Origin: Harmothoe impar
Lineage: Eukaryota > Annelida > Polychaeta > Phyllodocida > Polynoidae
Direction of reading: 5' to 3'
Assembly (NCBI GenBank): GCA_947462335.1
Contig: OX381714.1
Coordinates: 22,788,618 to 22,852,617 of the forward strand
Length of the DNA stretch: 64,000 nt
This document shows, in pieces, positions 39,118-51,741 of the stretch (its first letter is position 1; every line of letters starts with the position of its first letter). Below the pieces are notes generated by a model. The model did not search any database. It was given only the letters and a program-made list of their open reading frames with translations, and was not told where the DNA came from. Made by a program: the position numbers and the translations under genes.

Positions 39118-42100
39118 ATGGAGGAGCAGTACCCCTACACCCCCGGTGAGGGCCTCCAGTACGAGGATCTGGATCTATTCCAGGATGTAGACGACGGACA
39201 ATTCGATGACGTACGGGAGTCGGACTATGAATTCGCCTCCGAGTCAACGGGGAGTACAGCCACCGTCCGAGTGGCTGGGATAGGCTCCTATTCGTCGGCC
39301 GAGCAGGACGCTGTGGCTATGCCACCGCCGGCGACGGTCAACTTGGGGCCGTTGCCGTTGCGCAACACCCCAAAACGTGTGGCTTCGAAGGGCATCGAAA
39401 ACTCCATGGAGCTGAACGCGGCAGGCGACCTGGAGGAGAGTGACATGCCAGAACTGGAGGAAGTGGGTCAAAAAGTGCCTATTCACGCAGTAACTGAGAC
39501 AGAAATGGAGGAGTACGTTCGCAAATTGTTGACTCAGCAGCAGCTGATGCAAGTGCTGGAATGTGAACCACCATTTGACACTTCGTTGCATCTCCACCCA
39601 ACTCTGATGGCTATGATGATGGATAGACTGGGGGATCAGGGCTTCTATCGCTATGACCCTACCTGGTTGGACAGTTACGGAGGACCTATCCGTGGGGCTT
39701 ACGAGAACGGAGTCTTTAGTGATATATTGTTAAGGTGTGGTAAAGACTTTTGGGCCCTCCAACAGGCCCCACCAGCCAAGGAACAGGTCCCTTCGATTGA
39801 TGGGAGTACTAAAAGTACCAAGGGGAAGAAGAAACGGCTCACCAAAACTAAAGGTGGCCGCAGATCCTCCCGTTCGGGTACCCCTCCAGTTACTCCACCA
39901 ACATCCGAAACTTTCGAGCCTACTCCAGCTCAGTTCGAATGCTCTTCGAGTCCTCCAGAGTCAACCCCGACTCCATTCGAAGAACCCACTACTACGACTG
40001 AGACTGTTAAATCTCAATTCGAACCACTTCCGAAGACTCCGGGACCTTCACCGGTCCCCTTCGACAAGTCTCCAAACGTCCTTTGGCTAACAGCCATGGA
40101 TGTTACCCCCGGTACCCCGGAGCTGGCTGAGCAGGAAGCTCGGTTTGCTCAAGTGGTAAGGGAGTCTGATGAGCTGAGGGCAGCAAGCGAACAATTACGG
40201 CAGACCCTTGATGCTATGAAAGCTGCTCACCCGAGCTCAGTCCCGGAAAAATCCCAACCCACAACAGAAGGGACGCGCCGTGCCTGACTCCTCAGCACCC
40301 AATTCGGATGTGGAGGAGGGACCGTTCGAGCTACCAACGATGTAAAGTGAAGAAGGCTGAAGCACGACAGCCTTGTGTCCCTCACGTCTTGCCCCCACAA
40401 ACAACTGCGATAAACATGTCTCCAACTGTGAGGTTGGTCGATGTGGTTTCGAGAAGTGAAGCCAATACGACTTCAACCCCTTCAACACCTCCAAAGACAC
40501 CGGCTAAGACTCCTGTGCAGGTTCCTATGCCTGTATCTCCGTCAAGACCTCGGGATCAGGGCATTCGAATACTCCACCTGTTGTAGCTTCTCCCCCTCCG
40601 GCAGCCGCGGCAGCAGCCTCGGTAGGCCGCCAGGATGTACCTAACTCCAGGGCAGAGGAGATGATCTGGCGTAATGCTACTGGGGGCTTCAAAATATTCA
40701 GGCCTGAGTGCATCGAGCACTGTAAGAGATCCAGAGACATGTATTCCTGCCCTAAGGAGAAGGACTTCGAGGAGTTATCCGATGATGAGGAGTGGATGAA
40801 GTCAAGCACCACCTCTCAGAGCACCTTTCGATGGACAGAGAATTGGTTCGGCCATCTTCATGATCGGAAGGAATTCCCTGAGTCTTATTACAATCATAAA
40901 GGCCGCCCTAAAATCAGATGGGCCATGGCTAGATACCGGCAAGGGGTGAGGGAAGAGTGCCCCTTTGACTCATGTATGTATAATTTTAAGCATGAGAACC
41001 GTCCCATGCCCACCTCATGCGGCATCTGGTTGAGTGCCATATGCACCACCGGGCGCAGTACATCTGCACCAATTCGGGTAAATCCAACAAGAAATGCCAC
41101 GGGCTGTGGACCTTCAGAAGGGGTCGAATGATTGAACATTTGATCCAGTGTCATGGCCAAGCCATGCTGCTGGCCAGGAAGAACGTAGGGGATCTGCATG
41201 CACGGTTGGTGGCGGGGTTAGACAAGGGGAAGTTCGAACACATCACCATAGAGACCCTACAGTTCAGGAAGGTGCAAATCGCCAAGTATTCGAAGCAGTC
41301 CGCTGTGTTTCAGCGCACGGATCAAAAGGGTCGCTTGGACCTGGGTGCAGATTTGTATAAGGAGATGACTGATTGGAGGACTGCCAATCCCCTCACAGGG
41401 AAACGTAGTGAGACAAACAGAAGTCCGGCCACCTCTGAACCTGACTGTAAGAAAGTCAAGTCAGAGGATCCTTCTCCCCGAGCCCCGACTCCCGGAAGAG
41501 GGCGAGCAGTGACAATCGAGCACCGGTCCCCACTCCAAGGCCTACGACCTGATTATGGTCCGAACTTTTTGGCACCAAAGGGTCGCTCCAACCTCCAAAC
41601 CCTTCGTCCCCTGACTCCTGGTAACTTGGCTAGTAGGACCGAGTACCCTTCGATGGACCCTCCTGGTCCGGAACAGCAGACCCAGAGAGATCCCTACAAG
41701 GACCTCCCCTCGGGTATCGCTGTAGAGGATGCCCTTCGCTGGCCAGATTCCCGAAATGTCGAGATGATCGACTCTGAGAACTATGTCTTACCTGGGAAGA
41801 AGGACATGGTGGTCACTGCCACCATCCACACCCCCCAGGTGGTGGGAAAGACAAGTCCGGAAGTAAGCAGCTCCAGTGTGAAGGGTGGGCGTAAAACCCC
41901 CACCTCCACAGTGACTTTGAGTTCGGAATATACAGAGACAGAGACTGTGGTGAACCCAGTCCCAGTGACTACTTCGAACCCTGTCACCACCACACCAACT
42001 ACGACTGCTCTAGAGGCGACGGCAGGAACTGTCGCTTCTCCAGTAACCTTAAAGACCACTACCACAGCTACCATGCCCTTCAGGCCCGTGGTGAAGGAGG

Positions 42101-42609
42101 AATTGACAACATCAGTTAATCCTGAGAGGTGGTACGAGCTAATGGTCAGTGGCGAGAACCTTCGTCCCGCCGTACACCTCCCAAAAGACTACTTCGAGCC
42201 TGTGAAGGCCCCGGATGCAGTAGTGCATACAGAGTTGTATGAACGATGGCTGCATGAGCAGCAGGCCGCCATGCAACAGTGTGCCACTTGGGTGGATAGT
42301 GCATCTGCAGACTATGCCATAGCCATGCAAGGCAAGGAGGTGGAACGATTGAGACTGATCTTCGAAAAGCAGCGTATCGATGAGCAGCCAGAACAAGGCA
42401 AGGTGACCGAGCTCACCAAGAGACTAGAGAAGTCGAAACGAGAACTCAAGACGGCCTGGCCCTTTCAAAAGGCAGCGGAGGATACTCTTGAGGAGCAGGC
42501 TTCTACGATGAAGGCCTTAAACATCAAGTTTATCCGGGTGTTCGGAGTCGGACTCGCTCAGTGGAGTGGAACTCTCGAGGAACTCCAAGCCATTATCAAA
42601 GACTTGTGA
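39118..42609 (+). pseudogene. Accessory ORF downstream of pol: zinc-finger and coiled-coil protein
   Basis: ATG 39118 opens 389 codons: an acidic N-terminus, a helical region (EEYVRKLLTQQQLMQVLE, FYRYDPTWLDSYGG), then a basic KGKKKRLTKTKGGRRSS stretch and Pro/Thr-rich linker. After a stop at 40287 and a frame change, 40570-41010 encodes an Ala/Pro run, WRNATGGFKIFRPECIEH, and half a C2H2-like finger (CPFDSCMYNFKHENRP). Another frame change near 41015 leads to 41017-42609: H..ECH, then a CTNSG...CHGLW...HLIQCH finger, Thr/Pro-rich sequence and a C-terminal coiled coil (EQGKVTELTKRLEKSKREL). It sits where env would be, but there is no signal peptide or transmembrane segment. No known family recognised. 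Function is unknown; nucleic-acid binding is a guess from the fingers. Confidence 0.65.
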
Positions 42610-43591
42610 AGTGTTCGTGTGTTCAACTGCATCTTATGACTTGTGTGTATTGTGTTTCAATGATGGCATAATAATTCATTAGTTACAAACGTCCATGATT
42701 GAAATCATAATTCTAAAATAACATAAACCGGTTATAAGATGTATATTTGATGTTCATTTGTCGGGTGTGTAAATGTCTTCGTCGTCTGCATTAAAAAATA
42801 AATAAAAAGAGTGAAAATCCTAATACTTCTAAAGTTCCAAGCGTAAGTTATACTGTCTACTATGGGCGGCTACATATCTGGTACCCTCATAATTCGAACC
42901 AACAACTTTGTATCCAAAATTTTTTTTTGGGAAATAACAACCGGTATTCGAATTTCGAAACTACATTTATTCTTATGGTATAAGGTCATATATTTTTTAC
43001 CTCAGGTAAAAACATATTATAAGACATTCCTTGGTTATGTGAGAGTTAATTTCACAATTATGTTGGTTCCATGTATTTTTGATTATACAATAGGTCATAT
43101 AATTACCCCTCTAGGGACGGTTCGCCCATATAAATATTTTCGAACCACTACTTCTGTGTCAGTCCGTCCTAAAAGTCACTTAATGTGCATTTCTTACCTA
43201 CCTTAAAGAGTAATGATAAATAATTCCATATTATTATTAGCAATCTCATCAAAACCATAAAAAGCTGTGATCTCGGTAGTTAAGAAAAGTAGAGTAGTAT
43301 AGAACATATATTCGTATCTTTATTATAGATGGATACTCACGTATCCATCTTGTCGTTATGATGTTGGATCTATGAGATCCCTGTTATGTACATAAAATGT
43401 ATAAATGTTGTTTGGGTGTAACAGGTCAAGCTAGATCCAGTTCTACTTTCTACATGTTCAGGCAGAACATAATTCGAACCCCTCGAATCTATACAATTGA
43501 TGTCATTATGTACACTGATATTATTCTCCTATGTTCGAGTCGTATATTATATCAGATGTGTTCAACCCTTGTTATAATCTGGTGGGGGTGA
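42610..43591 (+). other. AT-rich 3' untranslated region of Gypsy element 1
   Basis: No meaningful ORF. Ends in the polypurine-like tract before the 3' LTR. TTCGAA-containing words are frequent, as in the coding part. Confidence 0.5.
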
Positions 43592-44093
43592 TGTAGGGGC
43601 ACGAATATTACGTGTACATATGGGTTCGTGGAGTCAGAGCGGGAAGTGCCTCCTTCGGACACTAGGTGGCAACACCTACACCATGTCCTTTCGGTTATCC
43701 GGTAGTGGAGCCAGGCAGGGCACTCCAGACGGCGCTCCGGTGGAGTGCCACGTCGACACTGCTTGGTCCGCGCTCAGGATATATAAGAGGCCTAGGTTGG
43801 CTACCTCAGGGAGTTCGTCCCAGGACGAACTCTGACCCACACCTTTCGATACCTTCGTTACCTTTTCAATCGGGGCACCTACACCCCTCCCACACCAGCC
43901 ATGCTGGCTCAGGACCAGATCATCCAGCTTTGCTGACTTCGAACTACCGGTAGAACGCTGTACATCTTCGAGTGGTTAAACCAAGTGAACCGAGCAAACC
44001 TTCGTGTTACTTTAAGGCTGTGATTGTGACTGAATAAACCTGTTGCATTCAAACCGAATTTGGAACCTGTGTTCGCGTGATACTTCCACAACA
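43592..44093 (+). repeat. 3' LTR of Gypsy element 1
   Basis: Begins TGTAGGGGCACGAATATT and ends at about TTCCACAACA. It has the same TATA and AATAAA positions as the 5' LTR. It lacks the ~14-base CTCTGGCTCCTG segment present in the 5' LTR. Confidence 0.85.
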
Positions 44094-45444
44094 GAGTTCG
44101 GTCAATTCTATTCTACCAACAATATCTCCTAATCACTTGGGATTATATTAGTTTGATGTATGATGATGTGATTGAAGCAAAAAAGATCCATACCTCATAG
44201 TGCTAGATTTTGATATATTGACATTTGAAGATAGGACACCCTTAACTCAGAAGCTAGCTGGTGAGTTCTACTGGACGTCGGCTATGTATAGGTCTAAAAA
44301 GCAGGTTCAGATCGGTTTCTGGACGTGCTGAAAGCAGGCTCAGATCGGTTTTTGGATGGGCTAGCTAATTTGGTGCCACAGCACCACCTGATAATTATTG
44401 GTTTTCAGAATCTATTCAATCATTACCCAATAATATCTTTCATGAACAAGATATCCTAAGTCCTGCTAATCAACCCAAGGCATGATCATACTCTTCCTAT
44501 CTAAGAATCGAAGTATCAAGAAGGCCTTTCATCATCAGGTTTGAGCCACATTCAGCATATAGACAAGTGTCTATAGGGTGTACATTGGCCTTCAAATCCA
44601 TAGTTCATACCCACATTGAGCATATGAGACTGTGTTATGCAAATTGTAATGCCACAGAAATAGTGTCTACACTGGATAGCTGCTTAGAGACCCCCCTTTT
44701 CATCATTCAAATATAATATAGTCTACCTTATTTCCACACTAAGAACATCTATTCATTATTATTTTCCTAATCTACAGCACTTTGACCTTTTCTTGTGTTA
44801 TTGTATAATGTCAATTTCATCAGTCTTTGTTAGACAACTCTATATATTGTATAGTAGGGTTCGTGGTTATTCTAGTTTAAGGAACAATGAGAACGGCAGT
44901 TTCCAGGTGCGAGAATAACAGACTTTTACTACAAAAGTGAATCACGTTCCTGAACAGGGGAACACTCAGTGTGAAATCAGCACACAGATAATAATCAGGT
45001 TACTATACGAATACAGGAAACTGTCGGTTTAATATCAATATACAACATTGTCCGCACAGTTGGACATGGTGAAGTCTATTGTCAGTCGGGCCTGCACTGA
45101 CTGCCCTCCAGGTAAACACACATGTCTTATATAACCGCCGGTCCTTTGATCACGTGGCCAGGTGGAAGGGTCGGCAACCCACCTGAGAGCGGCACACGGT
45201 AACCTGGAGAGGAACAGTGTTGCCCATGTAGATTTTTTCCCCATGTAGGAGCACAGCGGTAGTGACCACTACACCTTATATCTGAACTTACAGGATAACA
45301 TGATGTGTTACATACTAAGACGTGTAAACAATGGTTGTATACACCAGGTCAGTACCACCTCATACAGTAACAAAAAGACAGAAAGCAGACACTGGCATGT
45401 TTCTTCAGTTTTGTATGCAGATATGAAGATGATGGCACCTAGAG
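44094..45444. other. Intergenic stretch between Gypsy element 1 and lectin copy 1
   Basis: Contains a short tandem (AGCAGGYTCAGATCGGTTT at 44300 and 44335). I see no exon, LTR pair or RNA gene. Confidence 0.5.
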
Positions 45445-47044
45445 TCAATAAGTGATCTGGTACCATACATCTACACTGGAGACCTGGAGCTGGTTCATGT
45501 TGTCATTGTTGTAGAGCTGGCAGGTGTGTTCAGGCTGTGTGTGTCTGAACCTGTAGCAGCGGGGGTCTGCAGCACACAGAATGCCACATCCAATAGCTGA
45601 TTCTGACTGTTTGGTTTCAATAAGGGATCCCACTCGGATGGTCTCCCCTGTGGCAATGGCATTGAAGTAGAAACCATCTGGAAATATAATATAAATATGG
45701 ACAATCAAGCTATGTTATATGCATCACAAAGGTGTCTGCATGGTAATCTAATTAAAATAAAAAGGTACCAAAGATTTCTCGATTGAATTTACTTGTATGG
45801 TTTGCAACTCTTTCCATGACTGAAATGCATGGTGTTTGTCTAAGGATATTGAGTACATTTGCATCTTTCTTTCTTTCTCACACAGTCAACATGTATTTGG
45901 AAAATGTTAAAAGCGAGGCTACATACACCATTATGGGTCAAATGACTTGTGTGCCACATTTAGAGCACTATATTGGTTATAACCACGGTAACTTAATAAA
46001 ACAACCGCTAAGAGTAGTTTGCTAAGGGCTATCGGAACGAATATAAATATCAAGCTGAGTATTAAACAATATAGCTATTCCATTCAGGCTCCATTGCGAT
46101 CTCTTCACCTGTCCATTCCCTGCACATGAAGGAGTTTGCCAACCATGTCAGCCGTAGCTCACACGTGGGTAAGGGTGTCAGGGTAACATAATGAACAGCA
46201 CCAAAATAATAACAAAAGTAAAAGTAGTAGTATCAAATGACATTGAATAATATATATAGTGACCACTCCCTAAACTACATACCAGAGGGCATGTGGATTT
46301 GACAAAGGCCTTGATTGTCATGGGAACACATAATGTCCGCCCACTTCCAGTTATACGGTGGCCACTTCACTGTGCAAAACTCTGAGGCACCATTTGGTTC
46401 ATTTCCATAATAGTTTGTCCATGAGAAGGGGCTGCCGTCATTCCAATTAGCAGCAGGTTCTTCATAACCAATCCATAGTGCGCTGTTGATCCTTAACGTG
46501 TTGAAAGGAGAGAGCAAAAGAAGGCATGTTGTATCCTTGAATGACAATGTTGAGACCATTGTAGAAACTATAAACTTAACTGTCTCTTTGTTCTGTCGGA
46601 GTGTACCGTCTATACTCTTTGTAATTCAGCTATGCCCCATTACCTTATTGTGGTGTTTGTCACATACAATGATTGGTTCATCTTCGCACTGATGCTATTT
46701 GATAAATATATGCATTATACTCCAATGTCAAGATCATGAATCTAAATAACTCTATTGAGCTCCATGTCAAGATGTATCAAGTAGTAATGTTATTTAGACC
46801 TCCTCCAAAGAAGGACCTACCACTCAAATATGGATTTCAACATGTAACATAACAAATCCCCAGACTTACTTGGAGACCTGAATGAATTCCATCACAAGGT
46901 CTGATGTTTGCTGTGAGTCGATTGTGGCCAGGTTCCCACCTTTGCTGACACACGTCTGTTCCATGTTGTGGAAGGTGTCAGGAGTTGTCTCCACCCAGTA
47001 GCAGGTGTGCTTGTGTCTGTTTCTCTGGGACTGACACCTACTTA
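45445..47044 (-). CDS. C-type lectin/PAN secreted protein gene, copy 1
   Basis: Three exons fit by splice sites and phase. Lectin exon 1, 47044-46870: TTGTAG acceptor, donor AA|GTAAGT; encodes CYWVETTPDTFHNMEQTC, GGNLATIDSQQ. Lectin exon 2, 46491-46283: TTAAG acceptor, donor CTG|GTATGT; encodes ALWIGYEE, NDGSPFSWTNYYGNEPNG, WADIMC, GLCQ. Terminal exon, 45677-45445: CAG acceptor, TGA stop; encodes a Cys-rich PAN/apple-like module (GCGILCAADPRCYRFRH...CQLYNN). The lectin has an EPN motif, typical of mannose-type Ca-dependent binding in classical C-type lectins, and WAD where WND is usual. The signal exon of this copy was not found between 47.0 and 51.7 kb. A secreted recognition or adhesion role is inferred from the domains. 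Confidence 0.8.
45456..46708. repeat. Segmental duplication, partner of 57271-58523
   Basis: The two segments align with a constant 11,815-bp offset over about 1.25 kb, through two exons and an intron, with only scattered substitutions. The right limit at 58523 is where the second Gypsy LTR begins, so the original duplication was longer. Confidence 0.9.
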
Positions 47045-47059
47045 CTACAATACAGGGTT

Positions 47060-48346
47060 CATGTATTTCTCATTGTAGGACAAAATGCACAAAAAAAGAG
47101 TACGAAAACGGTGGTGCAAGTTTGGAGAAAGGCTTATGTCAAATTGTCTATTTCCCACATTACGAGATACCCCCTATTTTAGACTGTTCCAACCACCCAC
47201 TTATATAGCCATGGCTCAAATAAATTATCCACATCGACACCAGGTCTCGGTGACTTTGGACTTAGCAGTATCATAGTTTATCCATCAAAAGTCAATTATC
47301 CCGCTTCCTGCCGCCCCAGTGTACGTCCTTGGAACGTGATCAGGCGACTGCCATCCTCTAATATAAAGCTGGGGCTTGACTATCCGATTTTCTGCTCCAA
47401 AGTAAATCTGCCAGATCATGACCCTAACACAAATGATTGCTGTCAGTTGCTGATCCAGGATTGTCTAGAGAGGGAGGGGGGGGGCAAAATCTGGCCAGCC
47501 TAGACTGAATGTCTGTTCCTCCGATCACCGCAAGCGAAGCGTAGCGGGCATACTAGGGGGGTTTGGGGGCATGCCCCCGCCCCAAGGAAATGTTGATGAT
47601 CTAAACTTGTAATGGAGCATTCTCAGGCATTTTGGAACAAAAATGTTAAGACTTTGGCCTTTATAACTTGGGGATAGAAATCCCTGTTATAAGGAAGAAT
47701 ACTTTGATATAGTCATCTGTAGAGCATTTTAGAAATTTCGAACCTCAAGTGCAGTGGGGATTTGGGAGCATGACCCCCAACAAATCTCAGTGATCTAGAC
47801 TTGACATTCTCAGGCATTTTTAATACAAAATATATTAAGACTATTATATAGTGTCTATTATATGACTTGGGAAATCCTCTTTTAGTGATAAATGTTCTTG
47901 GTAATCATTTGAAGAAAATCTAAATGCAGTAATCTGGTACATTTTCCTATACATGATACCAATACAGAGGGACAATGTAATGCCTTGGAATAATGAGGAT
48001 GGTGTTGAGAGAGAAGGAGGAGGTAAATTAGGGGGTTCAGGCAGGAACATTAAGGAAAGGAGCCAATCGAGGGAGGTAAGGATGTTGAGAGAGACTGGGG
48101 GCAGTCATATGCCTTGGCTCTCATTACTGAGATTCATCATTGAGCCCAAATTTGAATGCCCCTCAGATTTATACTGCATTGGAAAAGGCTGCTATGTGTT
48201 ATATGATATTGTTCCCCTCTCTCTCTTTCTTTTTCTTCTCTCTTCTTCCTCTCCCTTTTCTTGTTGGGGAGGGGGGGGGGGGAGGCCTTCGGCTCGTGCA
48301 TTATTGCCAGATATACCTCACGCGTGCTTTCCCGAGCTGCCATTAT
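47060..48346. other. Intergenic with GGGGGCATGCCCCC-type repeats
   Basis: Two diverged units (about 47520-47660 and 47750-47840) share GGGTTTGGGGGCATG / GATTTGGGAGCATG, GATCTARACTTG and ATTCTCAGGCATTTT. There is a CTCT/TTCT-rich stretch near 48210-48260 and a G run at 48271-48283. No gene seen. Confidence 0.5.
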
Positions 48347-48384
48347 TGCGTTAATAACGTTGTTTTTTTGTTAGCTGGGCACAG
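48347..48384. repeat. Half copy of the AACGTT MITE
   Basis: Ends TTTTTTGTTAGCTGGG preceded by AATAACGTTG, i.e. the complement of the left end of the 884-1021 element. Confidence 0.5.
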
Positions 48385-48826
48385 GGTCCCTACACTGGGA
48401 ACATGTATAGCCTTATCCTTTTATATCTATTGTCCATGGTGCTAGGTATGGGATTGATTTTTCGAAAGAGGCGTTGAAATGTTTTTATAGACTAATTAGC
48501 AAAACACATGATTGTGCCTCTCATAATAAGGCATTGTTAACATAAATCTCGAACACGTAACACCATGCAGGGAAACGTAACAGAGACAACCAGGTAGTTA
48601 ACTGGGAGGAACGGTACAGATTACTGAACTCACCCAATATGCGACCACAAATGTCAATTTCTTGACTTAAACATACACATGGATAACCACAACTACATAG
48701 GCTTCAGCCAATCAGAAGGCAGAGCCTTGCTCCTGATGCAGAAAATTGACCAACTACAACATAGCAGACTGGATCAGGCTGGGAGAGTGTGATATGAGTG
48801 GATTATTCATTTACAGATACTGCATC

Positions 48827-48970
48827 CCAGCTAACAAAAAACATTATTTTACGTCAAAATAACATTTTAAAACTCTAAATAACGTTATGCCATAGTAAGG
48901 AGCCTTAGAGAAACGTTTTATAACGTTATATAATGTCATAAAATGTGGTATAACGTTTTTTGTTTACTGG
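48827..48970. mobile_element. AACGTT MITE, copy B, with CATC target duplication
   Basis: About 144 bp, alignable end to end with 884-1021 (shared TTATTTTACGTCAAAATAAC, CATAGTRAGGAGCCTTAGAG). Ends CCAGCTAAC and GTTTACTGG. CATC flanks it at 48823-48826 and 48971-48974. Confidence 0.75.
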
Positions 48971-48974
48971 CATC

Positions 48975-50234
48975 TTTCCTTTGTTATGGAGACTTGTGGT
49001 TTCAAGCTTAGTGTGTCATCAGGCATGAATATAACTGGATAGGATGATAAGACAATTGTTGTGTAATTCTGTGCTGTAAATGCAGACCAAACCTGTCGGA
49101 ACAGTTTTCTAGGGGAAAGGTTTATTTGCTTTGGCTGCATGGCTATACAGTAGTTGACTCAGGGTTTAATTAACCCTGAGTAATATACACCTACCAATTT
49201 TGCATTTTAAGACTATATTGTTACATAGGAGAATTGTTATATTTCGGTTATCATTCGACATAGAGACATGTGGAAAAACCCATGACATAGGCAAGATCGG
49301 GGGACAGCATTTTCCTCAAAATTTTTTCTATAAAACTCAATTTTTCTTCAAAATATGGAACTGCGATCTTCACGAATTTATTTCTCTCTTTTGCTATTAT
49401 GGAAATGTACTAAACCAAATCTATCACCCGCTTCGGACACCCATAGACTTCAAGGCTTAAGCGTTTTCAACAGAAGATAGAAATGACTTTTTCAGCGAAT
49501 TTGCCCGTATTTCTCTCTTTCTACCCCCAAACTGGGCAAAAACTGGGCACATTCTACCACCAGTCTAAAACACACAACAGAAAAAGTGGGACATGTAAAC
49601 TGTCAGATGCAGAGAATGAATTTAGGTATGATAGCACAAACAAGGGGATCACAGATCACTTCCAAATTTTACAATAACACAGTCCAAACACAGAATACGG
49701 GAAAATATCAACCCCCCACACCCCCCCTCCCCCCTCCCCCTATTTTCTCCCCACCTCCTCCCCACCTACCCATAACTATATTTTAAATGAACCAGAAGAG
49801 GTGGAAGTGAGGCTAGCACATGCCACACGCCGAAGAGTGGCGCCACTGGTACTTCTTGTACTGCGCGAGATGTCAACGTGTGCAGAGGAAATTGTACCAC
49901 CCGTATCTCTGCCGTTTATCGTCCGATCGACTCGCTTTTTGATAGGGACAAAAGGCGGTACATGCCCGCAGCCTGCAACTGTCGCTCACACCCACCTGCA
50001 CACCCACACCCACCTGCTCTCCCACACCCACCTGCTCACCCACACCCACCTGCTGGCCTGAAATGGAATAACATACATGTATGACATATGACTTGAGGGT
50101 GCTTTTTAACAAGGAATTCATTTCTGGTGCCAGAATTGACCAATGAATGATGATAAGGGAGTACTATATCTAAGTACATGATAAGCTCCAGCTCCAGCTC
50201 CAGCTTACCCTGAGTCATCTGTGAGGCCACTCAC
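48975..50234. other. Intergenic with C-rich run and a CCCACCTG minisatellite
   Basis: A C/T-rich stretch lies at 49710-49770. A 16-18-bp tandem (CACACCCACCTGCTCACC) repeats four to five times at 49985-50053. The minus-strand frame across it encodes a V-G-V/E-Q repeat, which I treat as a by-product. No supported gene. Confidence 0.6.
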
Positions 50235-50870
50235 ACGCTCAATCTTTTAATCTGGTAAATTAAGCCCAAGGGGAGTGATGGTGCAGAGTCTATGCATCCA
50301 TCTTTTCTCTTCTTGATTCCTTTCAGCTCTTCCCTCCGGTGACTTGGGAGAGTCTTTGATGAAGCTCAAGATGCTGATGACTGGGCCCTCATCCCAATTT
50401 TGGAAGGGGTCTCTCACACTGGTGGAACACTGTTGTGTCTTCTCCTAAAGTGAAGGGAATGTTGAATCTGTGACCCTTGAACGTTTCTAAGAGTGCTCTT
50501 TCTGTTCGGCCTACATATTGTATGGCGCAATGCCTACAGGTGGTATAGATTATGTTTGCAGTAGGCAATTTACATTGATTAGAGGGCGTTATCTTCTGCC
50601 AGTGATGTGAGCCACCTATGGTTGATCTGGGGACAATAGTTGCATCCTTTTCGATTGTTTAGCACTTTGCATAGGAAGCGCTAGATATGTGGTCTTATGG
50701 CCCTTATAAGATTAGAACTGGTAGAGGCTTTAACTAGTTCATTCCTTAGGGGTTGGTTTTTGCATTTCCGAAAAATAGATTTGGCATCATCATACACTCT
50801 GGTTAGTTTACATTTCAGTCCCAGTTGTGTTGTATTATGCACTGTCAGAAGTAAGTGTAGCTGCACAGTG
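50235..50870 (-). pseudogene. Penelope-like GIY-YIG endonuclease remnant
   Basis: Fragments in shifting frames include RKCKNQPLRNELVKAST (near 50740; compare NRRNKSLGDELVRAST in the intact Penelope-like protein), RKGCNYCPQINH near 50640, and RREELKGIKKREKMD with LHHHSPWA at the end, the usual C-terminal signature region. Many stops. It is a dead 3' fragment of a different Penelope-like copy. Confidence 0.6.
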
Positions 50871-51741
50871 AGTTATACTGTAAATTTACAGTATAGAGGA
50901 CGTATTTCTGGTTTCTGCTCTTAATATTCGAGGTTGTGAGTCCTTTTCTAGTATTTAAGGCTGTGTCTCACCAGATCAGGCCAATGTGAACCGGGTGCCA
51001 TCTTTGACCGGCCACAATAAAAATAATTAGGAAAAAAGTCTTCTTTGATATGTAAGGCTAAGGCCAGTAAGGGATAAAATAACGAAAATGTTGGTGGTTA
51101 CATGTCCATTTATATCTTCACCTGCCCTAAATAAACTGTTTTCTGTCAGAAGGTCAAATTGTTTGATTGTCTTTGTTGCAAGTAGAAATTTGTATTGTAT
51201 TTGATTTCACCCTTCTGTTGTGTTGGTAGACTATATTTTGGGTTTATCATTATCGTTATCTTATTCTGAGAATAGAGAACTGTTCTTTCCCATGTCTACT
51301 ACAAGGAAAGTGATTGGGAGATATTTTGAAATACTAAACTGGTAGTATGTATGGTTCGCCTTGCAGTTATGATGATTTCGCAATTGAAAAATAAAGGCAA
51401 ATATTTGAAATATCCATTATAGAAATATATTTTCATTGAATTAAAATCCAGAATGATACATAACTCAGCTCTCTATGGAGGCAGGCAGGGAAGCCAGGGT
51501 AAAAAATAATTGCGGATTCAAAAGTCACTGGCCTTGTCATTTTAAGGAGTTGCCAGCACTTAATTACATCATGAAGTAAATAACATGCTGAAAGGTTTGT
51601 ATGTCTTTGAGTATTGTTCTTGATTACTTTATTTTAGGTAGCTTTGTTCCAGTGTTTAGATAATGATCTGCTGGTAGGGCACTATTTTTACCGCTTCTAT
51701 AATGTATGTCAGTTCTATTCATGTCAGATGAAATGCCCCCT
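50871..51741. other. AT-rich intergenic stretch, nothing recognised
   Basis: No exon-like frame or terminal repeats found before the stop codon of lectin copy 2. Confidence 0.4.

Larger units (their letters stand above)
33447..44093 (+). mobile_element. Ty3/Gypsy LTR retrotransposon 1, full span, decayed
   Basis: The 5' LTR is 33447-33968 (TGTAGGGG...). The primer-binding-site-like TGGTGCCGTGACC is at 33970-33982. Coding order is short gag remnant, protease, RT, RNase H, integrase, then a long accessory ORF. A purine-rich GGTGGGGGTGA precedes the 3' LTR (43592-44093). The LTRs differ at about a dozen positions and by a ~14-base indel, so the insertion is not recent. No convincing target duplication is visible (the 5' flank is a TA repeat). 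Confidence 0.88.

Noticed and set aside
45035..45244. 69-codon minus-strand ORF upstream of lectin copy 1's stop
   Set aside because: No similarity to the lectin exons or to any domain, and no splice-site context.
45783..46025. 80-codon + strand ORF also present at 57598-57840
   Set aside because: Conserved only because it lies in the intron of the recent duplication; no domain, and opposite to the gene.
49873..50121. V-G-V-G-E-Q repeat ORF
   Set aside because: Arises from the CCCACCTG minisatellite; no supporting exon structure.
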